DNA of 64,000 bases from Oscillospiraceae bacterium (GTDB lineage Bacteria > Bacillota > Clostridia > Oscillospirales > Oscillospiraceae), in the NCBI GenBank assembly GCA_015068025.1, contig SVLH01000002.1, positions 1 to 64,000 on the forward strand. The letters run 5' to 3'. A program made the translations under genes and the position numbers. Shown here piece after piece: positions 39,952 through 48,584 of this stretch. How positions within the stretch are numbered: position 1 is the stretch's first letter; each line of letters starts with the position of its first letter. The notes beneath the pieces were generated by a model, which saw nothing but the letters and a program-made list of their open reading frames with translations, searched no databases and was not told the DNA's origin.

Positions 39952-40476
39952 ATGTCCAACCCCATTGTTACCATCACCATGGAAGACGGCCGTGTGATGC
40001 GCGGCGAGCTGTATCCCGAAAAGGCTCCCAACACCGTCAACAACTTCATTTCTCTGGCCAACCAGGGCTATTATGACGGCCTGATCTTCCACCGCGTCAT
40101 CCCCGGCTTCATGATCCAGGGCGGCTGCCCCAACGGCACCGGCATGGGCGGCCCCGGCTACCAGATCCACGGCGAGTTCGCCGGCAACGGCTTTACACAG
40201 AACGATCTGCTGCATACCACCGGCGTGCTGTCCATGGCCCGTACCATGGCTCCCAACTCTGCCGGCAGCCAGTTCTTCGTCATGGTGGCACCCGCCCCTC
40301 ATCTGGATGGTCAGTATGCTGCTTTTGGCAAGATCACCGAGGGTGAGCAGATCGCCATCGACATCTCCCGCGTCCAGCGCAATATGTTCAACGACAAGCC
40401 CAAGAAGGATGTGGTGATCGCTTCCATCCGTGTGGACACGCTGGGTGTGGAGTATCCCGCCCCCGAGACCCACTGA
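39952..40476 (+). CDS. Peptidyl-prolyl cis-trans isomerase (cyclophilin type)
   Basis: PNTVNNFISLANQGYYDGLIFHRVIPGFMIQGGCPNGTGMGGPGYQI; NSAGSQFFVM. Confidence 0.95.
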   Translation: MSNPIVTITMEDGRVMRGELYPEKAPNTVNNFISLANQGYYDGLIFHRVIPGFMIQGGCPNGTGMGGPGYQIHGEFAGNGFTQNDLLHTTGVLSMARTMAPNSAGSQFFVMVAPAPHLDGQYAAFGKITEGEQIAIDISRVQRNMFNDKPKKDVVIASIRVDTLGVEYPAPETH

Positions 40477-40499
40477 TTTCGAACAAAGGAGGCGGTTTG

Positions 40500-41258
40500 G
40501 TGAAAACTGCCATTATTACCGGCGCTTCCACCGGTCTGGGACGGGAGTTTGTCCGCCGTCTGGCGGATGTGTTCCCGGAAGTGGAGTGCTGCTGGCTCAT
40601 CGCCCGTCGGACGGAGCAGTTACAGGAAACGGCAGCTCTTTTATCCGGCAAGCGAGTGGAGTGCATTTCGCTGGATCTGTGCGATCCGGCCTCTTTTGCG
40701 GTGCTGCAGGACAAGCTGGCAACGGAAAAGCCGGAGGTCAGTATCCTCGTCAATAACGCCGGCTGTGGATATCTGGGCAACGTCGGGGAGGTGGATACGG
40801 CCTCCCAGACCCGTATGATCGATTTGAATCTGCGGGCGCTGACCGCCGTGACCAATCTGGTTCTGCCCTATATGGGGCGCGGAAGCCGCATCCTGAATGT
40901 GTCCTCCATCGCATCCTTCTGTCCCAATCCGCGGATGGCAGTCTACTCCGCCACCAAGGCGTTTGTGAGCTCCTTCACTGTAGGTATCAGCGAGGAATTG
41001 AAGCCCAGGGGCATTACCGCCACGGCGGTCTGCCCCGGTCCTATGCAGACCGAGTTTCTGGATGTGGGCAACATCACGGGCAACTCCAAGATGTTCCGGA
41101 TGCTGCCCTACTGCAATCAGGAGCAGGTGGCAGGCGGTGCGCTGCGAGCTGCAAAAGCAGGGTGCACAATCTATACGCCGAAGCTGTTCTATAAGTTTTA
41201 CCGCGTGCTGGCAAAAATCGTGCCGGTAAAGCTGATGGTCAAATTTACCAAGACTTAA
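40500..41258 (+). CDS. Short-chain dehydrogenase/reductase
   Basis: AIITGASTGLGREFVRRLA, VNNAGCGYLG, YSATKAFVSSF; AGGAGG 7 nt before GTG 40500. Confidence 0.9.
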   Translation: MKTAIITGASTGLGREFVRRLADVFPEVECCWLIARRTEQLQETAALLSGKRVECISLDLCDPASFAVLQDKLATEKPEVSILVNNAGCGYLGNVGEVDTASQTRMIDLNLRALTAVTNLVLPYMGRGSRILNVSSIASFCPNPRMAVYSATKAFVSSFTVGISEELKPRGITATAVCPGPMQTEFLDVGNITGNSKMFRMLPYCNQEQVAGGALRAAKAGCTIYTPKLFYKFYRVLAKIVPVKLMVKFTKT

Positions 41259-41271
41259 ATTCACGGAATTG

Positions 41272-41299
41272 TAACATACTTCCTCCGGGAAGTATGTTA
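41272..41299 (+). promoter_or_regulatory. Perfect inverted repeat with UNCG-type loop, between the SDR gene and tmRNA
   Basis: TAACATACTTCC-TCCG-GGAAGTATGTTA, overlapping a TATAAT at 41298-41303. Confidence 0.6.
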
Positions 41300-41464
41300 T
41301 AATCTCCATTGCAATCCCAAATCCTGTACCTGAAAAGGAACCCAACGGTCTCCAAAATCCGAGCGAAACCCAGCGGAGCGGATTCGCGAGGAAGAGGAGA
41401 TGCAACGGAATGAGTAAGCTTTGGCTAAAGGCCGAAGCGAACGATATGGAGTTTGCATCGACGA

Positions 41465-41828
41465 GGGGGTGTACCGGTTTCGACGGGGGTATGGAGGCGG
41501 GACAAGCGGGCGGATGCGCCTGACATCCTTAAAACGGGCAATTTATAAATTAAATAACAACAACACTGTTGCTGTTGCTGCCTAATTAAAGGCGGCCGTC
41601 TGAACCGGAGAGGCCACAGGCCGGGGAAGGCGTCGTTGATGTGGCGTCCGTGAGGCGGGAAAGAGTTGACCCGCCCACGCATCATGACTCTTACCTGAAC
41701 AGGCGGCGTGACGGCTTGCCGTCTGGGATGGGAACAGGGAGGAAGACTCCCGCAATAACCGTCTGCGCCCGGAGAAAGTCCCGTTAAAGTGCTTTCGGAC
41801 GGGGGTTCAACTCCCCCCACCTCCACCA
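41465..41828 (+). ncRNA. ssrA: tmRNA
   Basis: 5' gggggtgtaccggtttcgacggggg, tag frame ending AACAACAACACTGTTGCTGTTGCTGCCTAA, 3' ggacgggggttcaactccccccacctccacca; acceptor stem GGGGGUG:CACCUCC. Confidence 0.95.
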
Positions 41829-41905
41829 ACGTGGTATAAAGCGAACACCTACTACTTCAAAGGTGGCTTTGCTGTAACGGTTTGGCTTTAATACCATCAC
41901 AGAAA

Positions 41906-41942
41906 AAGAACGGCTTTCCAATCACGGAAAGCCGTCTTTTTA
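41906..41942 (+). terminator. Rho-independent terminator downstream of tmRNA
   Basis: acggctttcc-aatcac-ggaaagccgtcttttta. Confidence 0.8.
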
Positions 41943-41960
41943 TTTTCCAAAAGATTAAAG

Positions 41961-42335
41961 TTAAAGTACAAGTTCAGATATCATACGGCAGATCTCTGCA
42001 ACATTTGCGCTGCTAACAAAATCAAACTTTACGCGACCAAGCCCAGAAAACCACAGTTCTAATTCGCTATCCAAATCAAGAACACCCGCAGTTTCTACGC
42101 TGAACGCTTGAATTTTACTGTAAGGAAGCGAAGTATAATCAATCTTCTTCCCTGTAATGCCCTGTACATTGATCGCAAAAATTCGCTTATTTGTGAAAAC
42201 AACACCGTCACGAACGGTTTTAAAGCTGCCAAGTATTTGCTCACCAGACACAAACATTGGAGAAATCGTCTTTATGAAAGTTTCATTATCAACAGGTCTG
42301 AGTTTAAGAAATTCTGCATTTTTAAAATCGATCAT
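41961..42335 (-). CDS. Bacterial PH-domain-like small protein
   Basis: GEQILGSFKTVRDGVVFTNKRIFAINVQGITGKKIDYTSLPYSKIQAFSVETAG. Confidence 0.7.
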   Translation of the reverse strand: MIDFKNAEFLKLRPVDNETFIKTISPMFVSGEQILGSFKTVRDGVVFTNKRIFAINVQGITGKKIDYTSLPYSKIQAFSVETAGVLDLDSELELWFSGLGRVKFDFVSSANVAEICRMISELVL

Positions 42336-42524
42336 ATTCCGTCTTCCTTTCATTTTGTAATGGTTGCTTTAAGTACACTATTATCTTAATATCAAGGCTA
42401 ATATTTGTCAATATTGGACAACTGCATCATCTTTGTGGCAAGAGAAAACCGCCCGACAAATGCCGGACGGCTTCCCTTTTGAAAGGAGAAATTCTATGTC
42501 TGCCCTACAGGGGGACAAGTAAAT

Positions 42525-42769
42525 TTATTCGGCTTCTTTCCTTTTCTGAAAAGCCGCCTGTGCTTCCATTCTGCGCCTACGGTTTTCTTTTGCCTGTTGA
42601 GCATTATAAAAAGCATCTAAAGACTGTTGCGCTTTTCGGCGGTCTGTTTGATACTGCCGCTGCCGCTGTTTCTTTTGTTCACGAAAACAAGCATCCGCTC
42701 CGGTGCATTCCTCTTTTGTACAGAATAGGCATATAGCGGCATTTTCACGCTCATTTTCTGCGGCTCGTT
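42525..42769 (-). pseudogene. 5'-truncated Cys-rich mobile-element-type ORF
   Basis: Minus-strand open frame without start codon: AAENERENAAICLFCTKEECTGADACFREQKKQRQRQYQTDRRKAQQSLDAFYNAQQAKENRRRRMEAQAAFQKRKEAE*. Confidence 0.55.
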
Positions 42770-43000
42770 TTAGTTTTTGGGCTCCAGAATAATATCTCTG
42801 GCCTTGAGCAGCTCAGTATAATCGTCCTGGCCTTTACTCCAAAGGAACGCACTTGCGCGGAGGGTTTCGCGCTTGGTGCCGCTGACGGCAACTGCGATAT
42901 CAGATATGCGCAGCTGAGAACGGAACTCATCGAACACGATGGTATCTTCGCCGTTGTATCGCTCGAAGGGGTGGTCGTAGTCGGTTACGCGACATACGTG
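42770..43000 (-). pseudogene. Fragment of a plasmid/ICE-type replication initiation (Rep) helicase, chimeric C-terminus
   Basis: Minus-strand open frame without start: HVCRVTDYDHPFERYNGEDTIVFDEFRSQLRISD-IAVAVSGTKRETLRASAFLWSKGQDDYTELLKARDIILEPKN*. Confidence 0.55.
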
Positions 43001-43013
43001 GTTTAAAAAGGAG

Positions 43014-43541
43014 GTGCCGGTATCGGAAGCGGATGCGGCGAAAAGTTATGTTAAAGAATCGGTAGAATTCTTTAATAGCTATTTGTCCCTTTGTGCAAAG
43101 CATAGTGTTCAGGGATACGCATACTTGAAAGAGTTGGAAGACCATGAATTCGGCGTTAATACGGAGGTGGCGTGTCAGCTGTTTCGAGTGGATGGCGATG
43201 ATGCCGCAGATGCGTTTTGGAGTATCCCTAATATTTATCGAAAGCAACAATTAGCGGAATTGCAAAAGTCCTATAAAGATTATCAGGCGGCGACGCAGGT
43301 GCTTGAAACGCACATCCGAAGTTTCTTTGGTTGTACAGATTTGCATTATGTTTTTCTTGACCCGGACGAATACAAATTTGATAATTCGGCGGTACGCTTT
43401 GAATATGAGCGGCAGATTTTTAAGAACCAAGGAAAATGGAGGGCAACAATGTATGTCATAAAAAAGGAGCTGCTGGAGAAGTGGCCCAACGCAAGCGTTG
43501 AAATCAGGGAAAAATCGATTTTTGTTAAATACAAGGAGTAA
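43014..43541 (+). CDS. Hypothetical protein
   Basis: 175 aa ORF with GTG start after aaaaggag, balanced composition; start may be artefactual because it abuts the Rep fragment. Confidence 0.5.
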   Translation: MPVSEADAAKSYVKESVEFFNSYLSLCAKHSVQGYAYLKELEDHEFGVNTEVACQLFRVDGDDAADAFWSIPNIYRKQQLAELQKSYKDYQAATQVLETHIRSFFGCTDLHYVFLDPDEYKFDNSAVRFEYERQIFKNQGKWRATMYVIKKELLEKWPNASVEIREKSIFVKYKE

Positions 43542-43646
43542 ATGGCGGAATTAAGGCTGTGGATTCTATATAAAACACTATAAAATACGAGGACGACCTC
43601 ACCCGGAAAACCCTTCCGGATGAGGTCGTTTTGTTGCTTTGTGCTA

Positions 43647-44049
43647 TCAGCCCAGGGGGAGCACACTCTTGCCGTATTCCTCGTTGGGGATCTGGTCCAT
43701 GGCGCTGTAAATGGCAGACAGGCCACAGAAAATGCCAACGAAACCGGCGGTGGTGATGGTGTGGTTGCCGGTGAAATCGCCGGCGGCCAGCAGCATGAAC
43801 AGCACGGTCAGAGAACCGAAGACCACCTGTGTTGCACGGTTGTGCTTCAGGGTGCCGACAAACATGAACAGGGTGAAGATGCCCCACAGCAGCAGGTACC
43901 ACCCATGGCAACGATCACGATGGAAAGGGGCAGAAAGCCTGCATTGTGCAGGTTCAGCAGCACGGTGGTCATGCCAAAGCCCAGCAGACCCAGAGGCCCG
44001 GATTTGCCATTTTTGCTTTCCGTTCAGTGGACAGGGTTATTTCCTCCAT
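43647..44049 (-). pseudogene. Acetate uptake transporter (GPR1/FUN34/YaaH, SatP-like), decayed
   Basis: [18 protein letters not shown] then frameshift into [32 protein letters not shown], then missing middle, then [44 protein letters not shown]...[29 protein letters not shown]. Confidence 0.8.
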
Positions 44050-44147
44050 ACACAAATCAATTTTGGCCGAACGTTGGCATTATATGCCCCCAAAAAGCAG
44101 AAAGGCAAGGGCGAATGGAATTTGTTGTATCGGTGTTTGCGGAGCAA

Positions 44148-44732
44148 TTACACCTTGTGCTTCATCAAACCGTGGCGGTTGCAATACACATAGAGATACC
44201 CGTGGCCGCGGAAGCGGAATCTGCACGCTGCGCTGCCTTCCGGATAGAGCTTTACCAGCTCGAATTTGTCCGCTGTTACATAGGCAAGAAAAGAGATGTA
44301 GTGTTGCTTGGTCATGGGGTGGTCAACGACGATATACTGCTCGTCCTCCACGGCTTCCGTGGTGATGCGGTGGGCATCGTCCACATCCTCTGTCTCCAAA
44401 GGCGGGAGCGTTACGCCGCAGCAGGCGACGACGGCCTCACCCATGGCGTGGAGGATGTTGCCGCATACGGGACACACATAGAGCCTGGAGCGCAGCATGT
44501 TGGCAGAGAGATTCTGGTTGATCACGGTATTTCCCGACATCAGCTCCATCACGGAAACGTCCAGCGCTGCAGCAAGGGAGGTCAGCAGAGAGATGTCCGG
44601 CAGACCCTTCGCTGTTTCCCATTTGGACACGGTCTTGGGGCTGACGTCGATGCGGTCGGCCAGCTCGGCCTGTGTCATTTTTTTGGATTCGCGCAGTCGT
44701 TTGATGGTGGCGCCTGTTACATAGTGATCCAT
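44148..44732 (-). CDS. XRE-family HTH regulator fused to a desulfoferrodoxin-like (superoxide-reductase fold) domain
   Basis: HTH: IKRLRESKKMTQAELADRIDVSPKTVSKWETAKGLPDISLLTSLAAAL; YVCPVCGNILH...VACCGVTL; DHPMTKQHYISF...YCNRHGLMK. Confidence 0.85.
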   Translation of the reverse strand: MDHYVTGATIKRLRESKKMTQAELADRIDVSPKTVSKWETAKGLPDISLLTSLAAALDVSVMELMSGNTVINQNLSANMLRSRLYVCPVCGNILHAMGEAVVACCGVTLPPLETEDVDDAHRITTEAVEDEQYIVVDHPMTKQHYISFLAYVTADKFELVKLYPEGSAACRFRFRGHGYLYVYCNRHGLMKHKV

Positions 44733-44833
44733 CCTTGCGCCCTCCTTTTCTTCAAATTGTTTTTATGATAAACCGGAATGCCGCCGGATGCAACCTACGG
44801 TTCGTGGAGAGGGGCGAGAACTGCGTTTTGGAA

Positions 44834-44862
44834 TTGACTTGCGGCGAGATTTATTGTAAAAT
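44834..44862 (+). promoter_or_regulatory. Putative sigma-A promoter of ddh
   Basis: TTGACT, 17-nt spacer, TAAAAT. Confidence 0.6.
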
Positions 44863-44926
44863 GTGGCGTCGGCAAATGTGCGGTTTCGCACAGGTGTCTG
44901 TATGCTTTTTCGGGAAGGTGACCGAT

Positions 44927-45919
44927 ATGAACGATCCAATCAGAATTGCAATTTTAGGCTACGGAAATCTTGGCAGAGGGGTGGAACTTGCGCTTCGAGC
45001 CAATCCGGATATGAAGCTTTCCGCAGTTTTTACAAGAAGAAATCCGGCGGCGCTGAAGCTCCTGACAGAGGGTGTTCCCGTATACGGGATCGACAGGCTG
45101 ACAGCAATGCACAGCGAGATCGATGTGCTGATCCTCTGCGGCGGTAGTGCAAAGGATCTGCCCGTGCAGAGCGCGGAATACGCAAAATATTTCAACATTG
45201 TGGACAGCTTTGACAATCACTCTGCCATCCCCGAGCATTTTGAGCGGTGCGACCGCCGCGCGCTGGAGGGTGGAAAAACGGCAGTGATCTCTGTGGGTTG
45301 GGATCCCGGCATGTTCAGTCTGCAGCGTCTGCTTGGCAACTGCATCCTGCCCAACGGCAGTGACTACACCTTCTGGGGCAGAGGCGTCAGCCAGGGACAT
45401 TCCGATGCCATCCGCCGTATCGACGGTGTGAAAAACGGCAAGCAGTACACGGTGCCCGTGCCCGCCGCGCTGGAAAAGGTGCGCAGCGGCGAGAATCCCG
45501 AACTGACCACCCGGGAAAAGCACACCCGCGAATGCTTCGTTGTGGCGGAGGAGGGCGCGGACCTGCAGCGCATCGAGCAGGAGATCAAGACGATGCCCGC
45601 CTACTTCGCACCCTACGATACCACGGTGCATTTCATCTCCCAGGAGGAGTTTGACCGCGACCACGGCGGCATGGCACACGGCGGTTTTGTGATGCGCAGC
45701 GGCGTCACCGGCATCAACGGCGAGACCCGCCAGATGATCGAGTATTCCCTGAAGCTGGGCTCTAATCCGGAGTTTACTGCCAGCGTGCTGGTATGCTGCG
45801 CCAGAGCGGCATATCGTATGAATGCGGCCGGTCTCACGGGTGCAAAGACCATCTTTGACATTCCACCCGCATCTCTCTCTCCCAAGAGCGGGGAAGAACT
45901 TCGCAGAACGCTGCTGTAA
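44927..45919 (+). CDS. ddh: meso-diaminopimelate dehydrogenase
   Basis: IRIAILGYGNLGRGVELALRANPDMKL, ISVGWDPGMFSLQRLLG, YTFWGRGVSQGHSDAIRRIDGV. Confidence 0.93.
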   Translation: MNDPIRIAILGYGNLGRGVELALRANPDMKLSAVFTRRNPAALKLLTEGVPVYGIDRLTAMHSEIDVLILCGGSAKDLPVQSAEYAKYFNIVDSFDNHSAIPEHFERCDRRALEGGKTAVISVGWDPGMFSLQRLLGNCILPNGSDYTFWGRGVSQGHSDAIRRIDGVKNGKQYTVPVPAALEKVRSGENPELTTREKHTRECFVVAEEGADLQRIEQEIKTMPAYFAPYDTTVHFISQEEFDRDHGGMAHGGFVMRSGVTGINGETRQMIEYSLKLGSNPEFTASVLVCCARAAYRMNAAGLTGAKTIFDIPPASLSPKSGEELRRTLL

Positions 45920-45931
45920 AAAAGCGTGAGA

Positions 45932-45966
45932 AACGCGCAGTCCGCCATACAGCGGACTGCGCGTTA
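45932..45966. terminator. Bidirectional terminator
   Basis: aacgcgcagtccgc-catac-agcggactgcgcgtt. Confidence 0.75.
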
Positions 45967-45996
45967 TTGATTATGCGCGGACAGGGGAGATGACAT

Positions 45997-46878
45997 TCAG
46001 GCGCAGGCCGATTCGTCGGCTGCGGGCATCTCGTTTCGGAACATGACCGGAGGGCTTTGTGTCGTGTCGCTGCTGGGCAGTTCCTCCAGCGAGGCAAAGG
46101 TATAGCCCATCTCCTCCCACTTGGTCAGTAGCTCGTCCAGAATGGCGGCGTTGGTGGCGGAAGTGGAATGGAGCAGCACGATGGCGCCGTCATGGATGCG
46201 GGGCAGCAGCTTGGCGTAGGCCTGCTGGGCAGTGGGCTGGTTGTCCACATACCAATCCACGTAGGCAAGACTCCAGAATACGGTCTTATACCCCAGCGCG
46301 CAGGCCTGTTTCAGGTTCTCCTCGCTGTATTTTCCCTGGGGCGGGCGGTAGAACATGGGCATGTCCTCCCCCGTGACTTCCCGGTACAGGGCGGAGAGCC
46401 CATCCAGCTCCTTTTGGAAAGCGGTCTGGTCGGAGATGGCGGACATGTCCGGGTGATGGAGGGTGTGGTTTCCCACGATGTGTCCCTCTGCTGCCATGCG
46501 GCGGACGATGTCCGGCGCGGTGTCCAGCATGGTGCCCACGATGAAGAATGCGGCGGGCGCATTGTGCTTTTTCAGCGCATCCAGGATGGGCGCGGTGTAG
46601 CCGTTTTCATAGCCGCAGTCGAAGGTCAGGTAGATGACCTTTTTGCCGGTGTCTCCCAGAAAGCAGGCGTTGTATTTTGCCAGCGCCTCCGATGTGGCGT
46701 TGCCGATGGGGGATTTACCCTCGGTGGGGAAGGATAGCCCCCAGTCGGCAGCGGCGGCCGGCACGGCGGCGGGTGCGGATGCGGGCTGCATTTGCCCTTG
46801 CAGCCAGAGCATTCCCGCCAGGAACAGGCAGGGAGCCAGCAGGATGAAAAATACGAGAACGCGGCGGTGAACTGTCAT
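45997..46878 (-). CDS. Polysaccharide deacetylase (PdaA-like)
   Basis: VIYLTFDCGYENGYTAPILDALKKHNAPAAFFIVG, IVGNHTLHHPDMS, FYRPPQGKYSEENLKQACALGYKTVFWSLAYVDW. Confidence 0.92.
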   Translation of the reverse strand: MTVHRRVLVFFILLAPCLFLAGMLWLQGQMQPASAPAAVPAAAADWGLSFPTEGKSPIGNATSEALAKYNACFLGDTGKKVIYLTFDCGYENGYTAPILDALKKHNAPAAFFIVGTMLDTAPDIVRRMAAEGHIVGNHTLHHPDMSAISDQTAFQKELDGLSALYREVTGEDMPMFYRPPQGKYSEENLKQACALGYKTVFWSLAYVDWYVDNQPTAQQAYAKLLPRIHDGAIVLLHSTSATNAAILDELLTKWEEMGYTFASLEELPSSDTTQSPPVMFRNEMPAADESACA

Positions 46879-46975
46879 GAGAATTCCTCCGAAAACCGTA
46901 GTGAGACTAGTGTTTCCCGGAAGCCGTTGAAAAAACCGCGAAAAAGAACTATAATGCAGCAAAAGGAGTGATTGG

Positions 46976-47653
46976 ATGGAGCAGCTTTGGGCGCAGTTTG
47001 ACCGCATCGTGATTTTTGATACGGAAACCACCGGCATCGAATTCGGAAAGGATCGCATCATCGAACTGGGGGCGGTCTCTCTGGAAAACGGGGTGGAGGT
47101 GGATCAGCTGAATGTGCTGATCCGGTTGCCGGAGGGTGAGCGCCTTCCGCCCTTTATCGTCGAACTGACGGGCATCACAGATCTTCAGCTGTGTGCGGAG
47201 GGCGTGGAGCAGGCAGAGGCGGTGGATGCCTTCTGCCGTCTGCTGGAAGGGGCGCAGCGACCGCTTCTGGTGGCCTATAACGCGCAGTTCGACCTGAACT
47301 TCCTGTACCACTTCCTGAAGCCCTATGGCAGGGTGGAGGTGCTGCGCGCGCCGCGGTTTCTTGATGCCCTGACGGTGTACCGCGACCGGCGAGACTATCC
47401 CCACAAGCTCTCCAATGCAATTGACGCATACGGCTTGGGCGATGCGGCGGTAAACAGCCACCGGGCTGTGGACGATGCCCGGGCAACGGTGCTGCTGCTG
47501 GAGAAAATGGCGCAGGAGAAGGACGACCTTGCGCGGTACATCAATTTGTTTGGTACGCACCCGAAATACGGCGTTTCCGGCCGCCCCATTTCTTCGGTGA
47601 CCTACCGCAGCCAGCCCTATCAGCGTCTGAAACCCCTGTATGATCTGACCTGA
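46976..47653 (+). CDS. 3'-5' exonuclease, DnaQ/PolC epsilon-like
   Basis: IVIFDTETTGIEFGKDRIIELGAV, LLVAYNAQFDLNFL, HRAVDDARATVLLL. Confidence 0.9.
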   Translation: MEQLWAQFDRIVIFDTETTGIEFGKDRIIELGAVSLENGVEVDQLNVLIRLPEGERLPPFIVELTGITDLQLCAEGVEQAEAVDAFCRLLEGAQRPLLVAYNAQFDLNFLYHFLKPYGRVEVLRAPRFLDALTVYRDRRDYPHKLSNAIDAYGLGDAAVNSHRAVDDARATVLLLEKMAQEKDDLARYINLFGTHPKYGVSGRPISSVTYRSQPYQRLKPLYDLT

Positions 47654-47690
47654 AAAAAGCCTCTCCGCATGAGCGGAGAGGCTTTTTTAT
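47653..47690. terminator. Bidirectional terminator
   Basis: aaaaaagcctctccgcatgagcggagaggctttttt. Confidence 0.85.
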
Positions 47691-47719
47691 TCATGATACC
47701 CCACATTGGCAGCGGAGCC

Positions 47720-48514
47720 TTACAGCCCCAGCATCGCGTCGCGCAGACGGTCGGTGACAGCGCCCTCGAAAATGGGGGTGCTGTGGCCGTGGAGGGTTTC
47801 CAGCGCGGCGGCAGCCATGGTGCAGGAGACATTCCCACCCATGGACAGATCCAGATCGAAAATGAATTTTGGCTCCGGATCCTGCTGGGGATTGGCGCCC
47901 TTGGTTTGGAGACGGCCCGGCCCGGCATGGATCTTTGCAATGCAGCTGGAATCCAGCTTCAGCTGCAGATCGCAGCCGCAATGGAGAAGTCTTTCCTCCG
48001 CCACGTCCGCTTCCGCCATGGGTCCCAGATAGGCGGGGGCAAACAGCTCCGCCCAGGGGGTGTTCTCCAGCCCCAGCTTTGCGCGGGAAACGATGTTCAC
48101 ATAGCGCAGCCCCACCCGCTGAAAGTAGGCGGGCTTGTAGAGCTGGATGAAGGCGGCCAGCGGCTTGTCCAGCTGGCGGGCAAAGGCCTCCCAGCCGGGG
48201 TAACGGAGGGTGGAGAGGGAGATGAAATCCCGGGTGAGATTCAGCTTCCACATGCCGTCGGCGGAGAGGAAATGGTAGTTTGCCGTAGGAGAGGGCTGTT
48301 CTACGCGGGGATTTGCGCTGCCCAGCCCGGTGATCTTCGGCGCAGGGGTCTCCTGCTTGCAGGCGTAGCGGGGAAATTCCTCCCGGATCGCCTCCTGAAA
48401 TGCTGCCGGCTCCACGGTGTTGATGGAAAGAATGGTGGGGAAGCGAAGCTGGCAGATCACCTCATGTACCGGTGCGTTGGGGTAGATGACTCTGGAACGG
48501 TCGGAAAACAGCAT
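47720..48514 (-). CDS. TIGR04255-family protein
   Basis: YPNAPVHEVICQLRFPTILSINTVEPAAFQEAIREEFPRY; RDFISLSTLRYPGWEAFARQL. Confidence 0.7.
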   Translation of the reverse strand: MLFSDRSRVIYPNAPVHEVICQLRFPTILSINTVEPAAFQEAIREEFPRYACKQETPAPKITGLGSANPRVEQPSPTANYHFLSADGMWKLNLTRDFISLSTLRYPGWEAFARQLDKPLAAFIQLYKPAYFQRVGLRYVNIVSRAKLGLENTPWAELFAPAYLGPMAEADVAEERLLHCGCDLQLKLDSSCIAKIHAGPGRLQTKGANPQQDPEPKFIFDLDLSMGGNVSCTMAAAALETLHGHSTPIFEGAVTDRLRDAMLGL

Positions 48515-48584
48515 ACGGTATGCTCCTTTTCGGATAATTTCACACCGATATTTTAGCCGCTGTCGGGGAAAAAGTCAAACACCG

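Noticed and set aside
41425-41829. 134-aa minus-strand ORF MVEVGGVEPPSES...
   Set aside because: Lies on the complement of tmRNA; a known type of spurious annotation over the CCA/T-loop end of tRNA-like genes.
42479-42736. 85-aa plus-strand ORF
   Set aside because: The opposite strand reads as a better Lys/Arg/Gln/Cys-rich protein fragment; the plus ORF has no family resemblance.
41829-44800. Direct repeat of the tmRNA 3' end (attR) bounding the scar
   Set aside because: I looked for a copy of ttcaactccccccacctccacca downstream and saw none, so a defined island boundary is not claimed.
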